From the NCBI GenBank assembly GCA_021298875.1, contig JAJTHJ010000026.1, forward strand, positions 1 to 14,652: DNA of 14,652 nt, written 5' to 3'. This DNA is from Burkholderiales bacterium. GTDB lineage: Bacteria > Pseudomonadota > Gammaproteobacteria > Burkholderiales > Burkholderiaceae_F. The notes beneath the pieces are model-generated. The model was given only the letters and a program-made list of their open reading frames with translations. It searched no databases and was not told the origin of the DNA. Every line of letters begins with the position of its first letter. The first letter of the stretch is position 1. Below, one piece after another: positions 11,047 to 14,652 of this stretch. The translations under genes and the position numbers were made by a program.

Positions 11047-11652
11047 TCAGTCGGCGGCGGCGAGCGCGACGGGTGCGGTGGCGACGGGCAGGGTGGTCCA
11101 AAGGCTGCGACCCTGGCCGCGCGCTTCGAACTCCACGGCGCCCTGCGCCACGCGCGCGGCGGCGGCGCGGTCGCGCAGCGGGATCAGAAAGGCGATGCGC
11201 TCGTCCTCAGCCAGTTCGCCAAGCTCGATCCGGGCCGCGTCCTCGGCGCTGCCGCGCAACTCCACGCTGGCGCGGCCACTGGCGTCGCGGGCGGGGACGA
11301 CGACCAGGTAGGCCAGCTCGCCGTCTTCAGCGATCGACGCTTGCGGTGGCAGTGGCGCGGCAGTGGCCGGCAGCGCAATACGGTAGGCGTGGCCGGCGCG
11401 TTGCAGCCGGGCGCTGCCGTCGGTGACGAGCAGGCCGCGGCTGCCATCCTGGGCGACGGTCTGCGCGATGCGCACCTGGGCCTGCCCGCCGCGCACCTGG
11501 ACGTGGACACGGCTGGCGACGGCGCGCGCGTCGGGCGCGGCTTCGACCTGCGCGGCGGCCGGTGCCGACTGGCCGGTGGCGGGCAGGGTGAACAACAGCG
11601 CCGCGGCCTGGGTGGCGGCGATCAGCGCGTCTTGCAGGATGGTGAAGGTCAT
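11047..11652 (-). CDS. Hypothetical protein, 201 residues, strong ribosome binding site
   Basis: I do not recognise this protein. It starts at ATG 11652 behind an excellent ribosome binding site (GAGGAG, 11664-11659, 6-base spacing), which argues that it is a real gene. The N-terminus (MTFTILQDALIAATQAAALLF) is hydrophobic but lacks the positive charge of a normal signal peptide. The rest is rich in Ala, Val and Arg, has no lysine or cysteine, and alternates like beta-strands (SRVHVQVRGGQAQVRIAQTV, then AYLVVVPARD and RIAFLIPLRD). The first beta stretch vaguely resembles the opening of a VIT-type domain, but I do not rely on this. It sits downstream of creC beyond a hairpin array, and upstream of the 56-residue frame. 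The false extension of the LytTR frame runs antisense through it. Confidence 0.65.
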   Translation of the reverse strand: MTFTILQDALIAATQAAALLFTLPATGQSAPAAAQVEAAPDARAVASRVHVQVRGGQAQVRIAQTVAQDGSRGLLVTDGSARLQRAGHAYRIALPATAAPLPPQASIAEDGELAYLVVVPARDASGRASVELRGSAEDAARIELGELAEDERIAFLIPLRDRAAAARVAQGAVEFEARGQGRSLWTTLPVATAPVALAAAD

Positions 11653-11686
11653 CGTTCGCTCCTCGTGTGCCGGGAACCGCCCCGGC
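11653..11686 (-). promoter_or_regulatory. Ribosome binding site and leader hairpin of the 201-residue gene
   Basis: On the minus strand a hairpin GCCGGG-N6-CCCGGC (11686-11669) ends four bases before the GAGGAG ribosome binding site (11664-11659) of ATG 11652. The hairpin is close enough to influence ribosome access or to be the tail of an upstream terminator. No confident promoter is visible between it and the hairpin array. Confidence 0.4.
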
Positions 11687-11761
11687 CTTGGAACGAACTT
11701 TCGGCCCGTCGTTTGATGCGGCGACGAACGCTATGTGAAATGGCAGTGAAGATGAAGATGA

Positions 11762-11868
11762 CGGGCGCTGCGCGCCCGGTGATGCCCGCTGCGCGGGCAG
11801 GAACCACGCGGCGCGCGGCAGCTCACAGGCGCCGCAAGGCGCCGTCACAGGCCGCGCCAGCGGCCGTC
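11762..11868. repeat. Array of four GC-rich hairpins after creC
   Basis: Four perfect inverted repeats stand in a row: 11762-11778 (CGGGCGC, loop TGC), 11783-11799 (TGCCCGC, loop TGC), 11828-11843 (GGCGCC, loop GCAA) and 11850-11865 (GGCCGC, loop GCCA). The last two are each preceded by TCACA. T-rich or CT-rich sequence flanks both outer ends: GTCTTCTTC on the plus strand at 11866-11874, and GTCATCTTCATCTTC reading minus from 11761. The array begins just beyond the creC stop codon (11873), so termination of creC is the likely role; mRNA 3'-end protection or an intergenic repeat family is also possible. The rest of the 220-base gap holds no gene I can support. Confidence 0.6.
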
Positions 11869-11872
11869 TTCT

Positions 11873-13327
11873 TCACTCCTTGAGCAACGGAAGTGCCAAA
11901 GTCGCCACCGCGCCACCCTCCGGATGATTGGCGAGTTCCGCACTGCCCCCATGCAGCGCGGCGATCTCGCGCACGAAGGCCAGGCCTAGCCCGGTGCCTT
12001 TCTTGCCGGTGTCGGGGCGCGCCAGCGAGTAGAACTTGTCGAACACCCGCTCGCGCGCGAACTCCGGCAGGCCGGGACCGCGGTCGCGCACGGTGAACTC
12101 GACGCGCTTGCCGCGCGCGCGGGCGGCCACGTCCACGGTGGAGCCGCGCGGGGCGAACTCGACCGCGTTGCGCATCAGGTTGGTCGCCGCCCGCTGCAAC
12201 AAGAACGGGTCGCCGGCCACGCGCAGCGCGGGGTCGATGTCGATCGCCAGGGTCACCTCGCGCCGCGCCGCGCTGCCCAGCAACTCGTCGCGGGCGGCGG
12301 CGGCGATCTGCGCGAGCGCGACAGGGGCCGCCTGCTCCAGACTGCCGCGCCGCTCGATGGCGGACAGTTCCAGCAGCCGCTCGATCAGTTCCTGCGCGCG
12401 GCGCACCTGCTCTTCGATGTTGGCGGCAAAGCGGGCGCGCGCGTCTTCCGGCATCGGCTCGCGCAGCAGCTCGGCGGCACCGCGGATCGCTGCGAGCGGA
12501 CTTTTCAGTTCGTGCGCCAGCGTCTGCACGTAGTCGTCCACGTAGTTGCGGCCGGTCAACGCATCGCGCGTGTCGGCGAGCGCGTCGTGCAGCGCGGCGG
12601 CCAGCCGGCGGCCGAGCGGCACAGGCGAGTCGCGCCGGCGTAGCGCGCGCCAGAACTCGCGCACCAGACCAAAGGGCCGCACCAGCCAGAACACCACCGC
12701 CAGCACCGCGACCACGAAGGCGCCCACCGAGATCGCGCCGAACAGCAGCAGCTTGTTGCGCGCGTTGTCGATGAAGGGGCGAAAGGTGCGAATCGGCTTG
12801 CCCACCGCCACCATGCCGACGATGTCGTCGCCCGCCTCGGGCCGCGCGCCGGCGCGTTTCTCGCGGATGGCCGCGCCGACGTACATCACGCCTGAGGCGG
12901 GGTCGGCCGGGTTGGCGAGCGTGGTTCGCGCGCCGTAGGCACCTTCCAGCGTGAGCCGCACATCGCGCCACTGCGAGTAGTCGGCGCCGAGGTCGTGGCC
13001 GGCCGAGTCGAACAGCACCGTGCCGTCGCGGTTGGTCACGTACACGTGCAGATCGACGCCGGTCTTGTCCACGCCGTAGATGCGCGCGTACAGCGGGCGC
13101 GCCTCGAGTGCGGCGAGCGTGCGCTCCAGTTCGTCGGTGGGAATCGTGCCGTCGAAGGTGCGCCTCTCGAGCAGCGTGGCGAGCAGGTTGGCGGTGTCGA
13201 CCAGCGACTCCTCGGCCGACTCGCGGTAGCGCGGATCGAGGTCCGAAGCCACGCGCTGCAACAGCAGCCCCACCGCCGCCACGTACAGCACGAAAACACC
13301 GATGAAGATGCGGGAGCGGCGGGACAT
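11873..13327 (-). CDS. creC: CreC-like membrane sensor histidine kinase
   Basis: This is a classical two-component sensor kinase resembling E. coli CreC, which answers to growth conditions and works with CreB. With ATG 13327 it has 484 residues (E. coli CreC is 474). Two membrane segments (about 8-24 and 193-216) flank a periplasmic sensor region containing the CreC-like blocks ESLVDTANLLA, GTVLFDSAG, DVRLTLEGAYGARTTL-NPADP and MYVGAAI. A HAMP-like linker follows, then YVQTLAHELKSPLAAIRGAAELL with phospho-acceptor His272, N-box Asn387, DRGPGLP at 415-421 and GTGLGLAFV near 444. An alternative ATG at 13372 adds 15 residues; neither has a good ribosome binding site. 13327 fits the family N-terminus best. 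CreB would normally be just upstream and CreD downstream; here a Liv-type ATPase gene and an unknown gene occupy those places. Confidence 0.9.
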   Translation of the reverse strand: MSRRSRIFIGVFVLYVAAVGLLLQRVASDLDPRYRESAEESLVDTANLLATLLERRTFDGTIPTDELERTLAALEARPLYARIYGVDKTGVDLHVYVTNRDGTVLFDSAGHDLGADYSQWRDVRLTLEGAYGARTTLANPADPASGVMYVGAAIREKRAGARPEAGDDIVGMVAVGKPIRTFRPFIDNARNKLLLFGAISVGAFVVAVLAVVFWLVRPFGLVREFWRALRRRDSPVPLGRRLAAALHDALADTRDALTGRNYVDDYVQTLAHELKSPLAAIRGAAELLREPMPEDARARFAANIEEQVRRAQELIERLLELSAIERRGSLEQAAPVALAQIAAAARDELLGSAARREVTLAIDIDPALRVAGDPFLLQRAATNLMRNAVEFAPRGSTVDVAARARGKRVEFTVRDRGPGLPEFARERVFDKFYSLARPDTGKKGTGLGLAFVREIAALHGGSAELANHPEGGAVATLALPLLKE

Positions 13328-13415
13328 GGTGCGCGGGGCGATGGATGGAGCGTCGATCGAGTCGGTGCGCATTATTGGCGCAGGCGCAAACGGAACCAAG
13401 CCCGCGCGCTGCGCC

Positions 13416-14652
13416 TCACGCGGAACCGAGACCCAACACCGCCCGCACCGCCGCACTCGGCTGCGCGAGTTCGTCGCGCGTGGCCGCTCCGACTACGCAG
13501 CCCTGATCGAGCAGCAGTGCGCGGTCAGCCACGCGGGCGACGAAGTGCGGGTTCTGCTCGGACAAGAGCACGGCCACACCCTGCGCCTTCAGTTGCAGCA
13601 CCGCGTCGGCCAGCGCGGCGACGACGCGCGGGGCGATGCCTTCGGACGGCTCATCCAGCAACACCACCCGCGGCCGTGTGGCGAGCGTGCGCGCCACTGC
13701 CAGCATCTGCTGCTCGCCGCCGCTGATCCGCGCGGCGGGGCGGTCGAGCATCGCAGGCAGGTTGGGGAACAGTTGCAGGATTGCGTCGAGATCGAGCGGC
13801 TGGTCCTGGCTGCCGACGCGCAGGTTTTCCAGCACGGTCAGGTCGCCTAAGATGCGGCGCTCCTGCGGCACGTAGCCGAGCCCGGCGCGGGCGCGTTCGT
13901 GCGGGGGCAGGGCGGACAGCATCGCTTCGCCCAGTTGCACCTGCCCCTCGGCGCGCACCAGTCCCATCAACGCCTTCAGCGTGGTGGACTTGCCCGCGCC
14001 GTTACGGCCAACCAGCGCCAGCACTTCGCTCGGCGCCACTTCAAGTTCGAGATCGAACAGCGCCTGCGTACGGCCGTAGAAGGCGCAGAGGCTGCTCGCC
14101 CTTAACGCCGCTAAACCGCGGTCGGCGCCCACGCCCCCACCCCGGCCCTCCCCCACAGGCGGGGGAGGGAGTAACTCCCTCCCCTGCGAAGCGGTGGGCG
14201 GAAGCGGGGTTTCGCGAAGCGCAGCTTCGCGCCGCTGGAGCGGCGAGGCCTTGCAAGGCCGAGATTGGACGGGCTGGGGTGGGGGCGCGAGCGCGACAAC
14301 CCGGTTCGATTCCCGGGTAGCAATAGGTTGGACGCGCTGGGTCTCGCTGCCGGCACCCTCGTCCGCAAAGTACGCCGCCCGCGCCGCCGGACTCGCTCGC
14401 ACCACATCCGGCGCGCCATCGGTAATCAACCGCCCCTGCGACATCACCAGCACCCGCCGCGCGTAGCCGAACACGACTTCCATGCTGTGCTCGGTAAAGA
14501 GCACGGTCAGCCCGGTCTCTGTCGCCACGTCGCGCACCAGGTCCATCAGCGCAAAGCGCTCCGCGATGGCCATGCCGGCGGTGGGTTCGTCCATCAGCAG
14601 CAGGCGCGGCGCACCGGCAAGCGCGATGGCAAGCTCCAGCCGCTTCAAGTCC
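13416..14652 (-). CDS. Branched-chain amino acid-type ABC transporter ATPases: LivG C-terminal part joined in frame to complete LivF (5' end outside window)
   Basis: These are cytoplasmic ATPases of a LivFGHM-type importer for branched-chain amino acids, amides or urea. Numbering from TTG 14648, residues 1-97 are the end of a LivG-like domain (Walker B RLLLMDEPTAGM, H-loop LFTEHSMEVVFG). Residues 98-180 are a low-complexity linker rich in proline, arginine and glycine. Residues 181-410 are a full LivF: Walker A GRNGAGKST (214-222), Q-loop YVPQERRI, signature ISGGEQQ (308-314), Walker B VVLLDEPS (328-335) and LLSEQN. LivG and LivF are normally two genes. The linker is encoded by palindromic repeat DNA (14146-14318), and a GTG at 14132 would start a 238-residue LivF, the usual size. 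So this may be a true fusion or two genes with an accidentally open junction. The permease and binding-protein genes must lie outside. creC follows on the same strand. Confidence 0.88.
   Translation of the reverse strand, partial: DLKRLELAIALAGAPRLLLMDEPTAGMAIAERFALMDLVRDVATETGLTVLFTEHSMEVVFGYARRVLVMSQGRLITDGAPDVVRASPAARAAYFADEGAGSETQRVQPIATRESNRVVALAPPPQPVQSRPCKASPLQRREAALRETPLPPTASQGRELLPPPPVGEGRGGGVGADRGLAALRASSLCAFYGRTQALFDLELEVAPSEVLALVGRNGAGKSTTLKALMGLVRAEGQVQLGEAMLSALPPHERARAGLGYVPQERRILGDLTVLENLRVGSQDQPLDLDAILQLFPNLPAMLDRPAARISGGEQQMLAVARTLATRPRVVLLDEPSEGIAPRVVAALADAVLQLKAQGVAVLLSEQNPHFVARVADRALLLDQGCVVGAATRDELAQPSAAVRAVLGLGSA
14146..14318. repeat. Mosaic of palindromes at the LivG-LivF junction
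   Basis: Five inverted repeats lie in a row: CCCTCCCCC/GGGGGAGGG (14146-14169, 6-base loop); GGGGAGGGAG/CTCCCTCCCC (14162-14184, loop TAA), which shares bases with the first; CGCGAAGC-GCA-GCTTCGCG (14213-14231); GCCGCT-GG-AGCGGC (14231-14244); and the 14-base palindrome GGCCTTGCAAGGCC (14247-14260). A tRNA T-loop-like CCCGGTTCGATTCCCGGG lies at 14300-14317. The C-rich/G-rich pair is of the type common in intergenic DNA of GC-rich proteobacteria. Its translation, containing PPPPVGEGRGGG, is a familiar false-peptide signature. The element lies inside an open reading frame here. Confidence 0.7.

Noticed and set aside
11572..11586. LPATG (sortase-like LPxTG) in the 201-residue protein.
   Set aside because: It lies at residues 23-27 near the N-terminus. 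Sortase signals are C-terminal and followed by a hydrophobic segment and basic tail, which are absent here.
11762..11868. CRISPR-like array.
   Set aside because: The four hairpins differ in stem sequence and spacing, and there are no conserved direct repeats with unique spacers.
14300..14317. Possible tRNA gene at the T-loop-like motif in the Liv junction.
   Set aside because: The five-base stem has a C-C mismatch in tRNA register, and no anticodon or D-arm can be folded around it.

Overview
The window is a dense, GC-rich stretch of bacterial chromosome. Gene content points to a proteobacterium, most likely a betaproteobacterium: a long cobalamin-dependent MetH, a CreC-type sensor kinase, LivG/LivF-type ATPases, and intergenic palindromes of the CCCTCCCCC/GGGGGAGGG kind. 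The taxon is an inference from gene content; no rRNA or tRNA gene is present to confirm it.

Left part (1-6002). The window opens inside metH and runs to its stop at 2544. Two type II toxin-antitoxin modules follow and converge on each other: vapBC on the plus strand (2578-3251) and higBA on the minus strand (3867-3289). Divergent from higB lies a secreted S9-family prolyl-oligopeptidase-like enzyme (4029-6002). The higBA promoter carries a perfect palindrome filling its -35/-10 spacer. The toxin gene higB appears to have lost its ancestral start codon.

Middle part (6095-10733, plus strand). This compact run starts with the AmmeMemoRadiSam set: one protein fusing a MEMO domain to an AMMECR1 domain, overlapped by the partner radical SAM enzyme. 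A LytS-type membrane sensor kinase and a LytTR response regulator follow and overlap by 8 bases. The regulator has an apparent +2 frameshift ten codons before its natural end. It opens a false reading frame that runs about 1.1 kb through the antisense of the next genes. The biochemical role of AmmeMemoRadiSam proteins in bacteria is not settled as far as I know, so this is the best candidate here for an under-described system.

Right part (10734-14652, minus strand). In transcription order: an open frame joining the C-terminal part of a LivG-like ATPase to a complete LivF-like ATPase; a CreC-like sensor kinase with no CreB or CreD beside it; an array of four GC-rich hairpins; a 201-residue protein of unknown function with a strong ribosome binding site; and a possible 56-residue protein. 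A 14-bp hairpin separates this convergent set from the LytTR regulator. The LivG-LivF junction is made of a mosaic of intergenic-type palindromes that stays in frame, so the 'linker' is probably translated repeat DNA or a hidden gene boundary.
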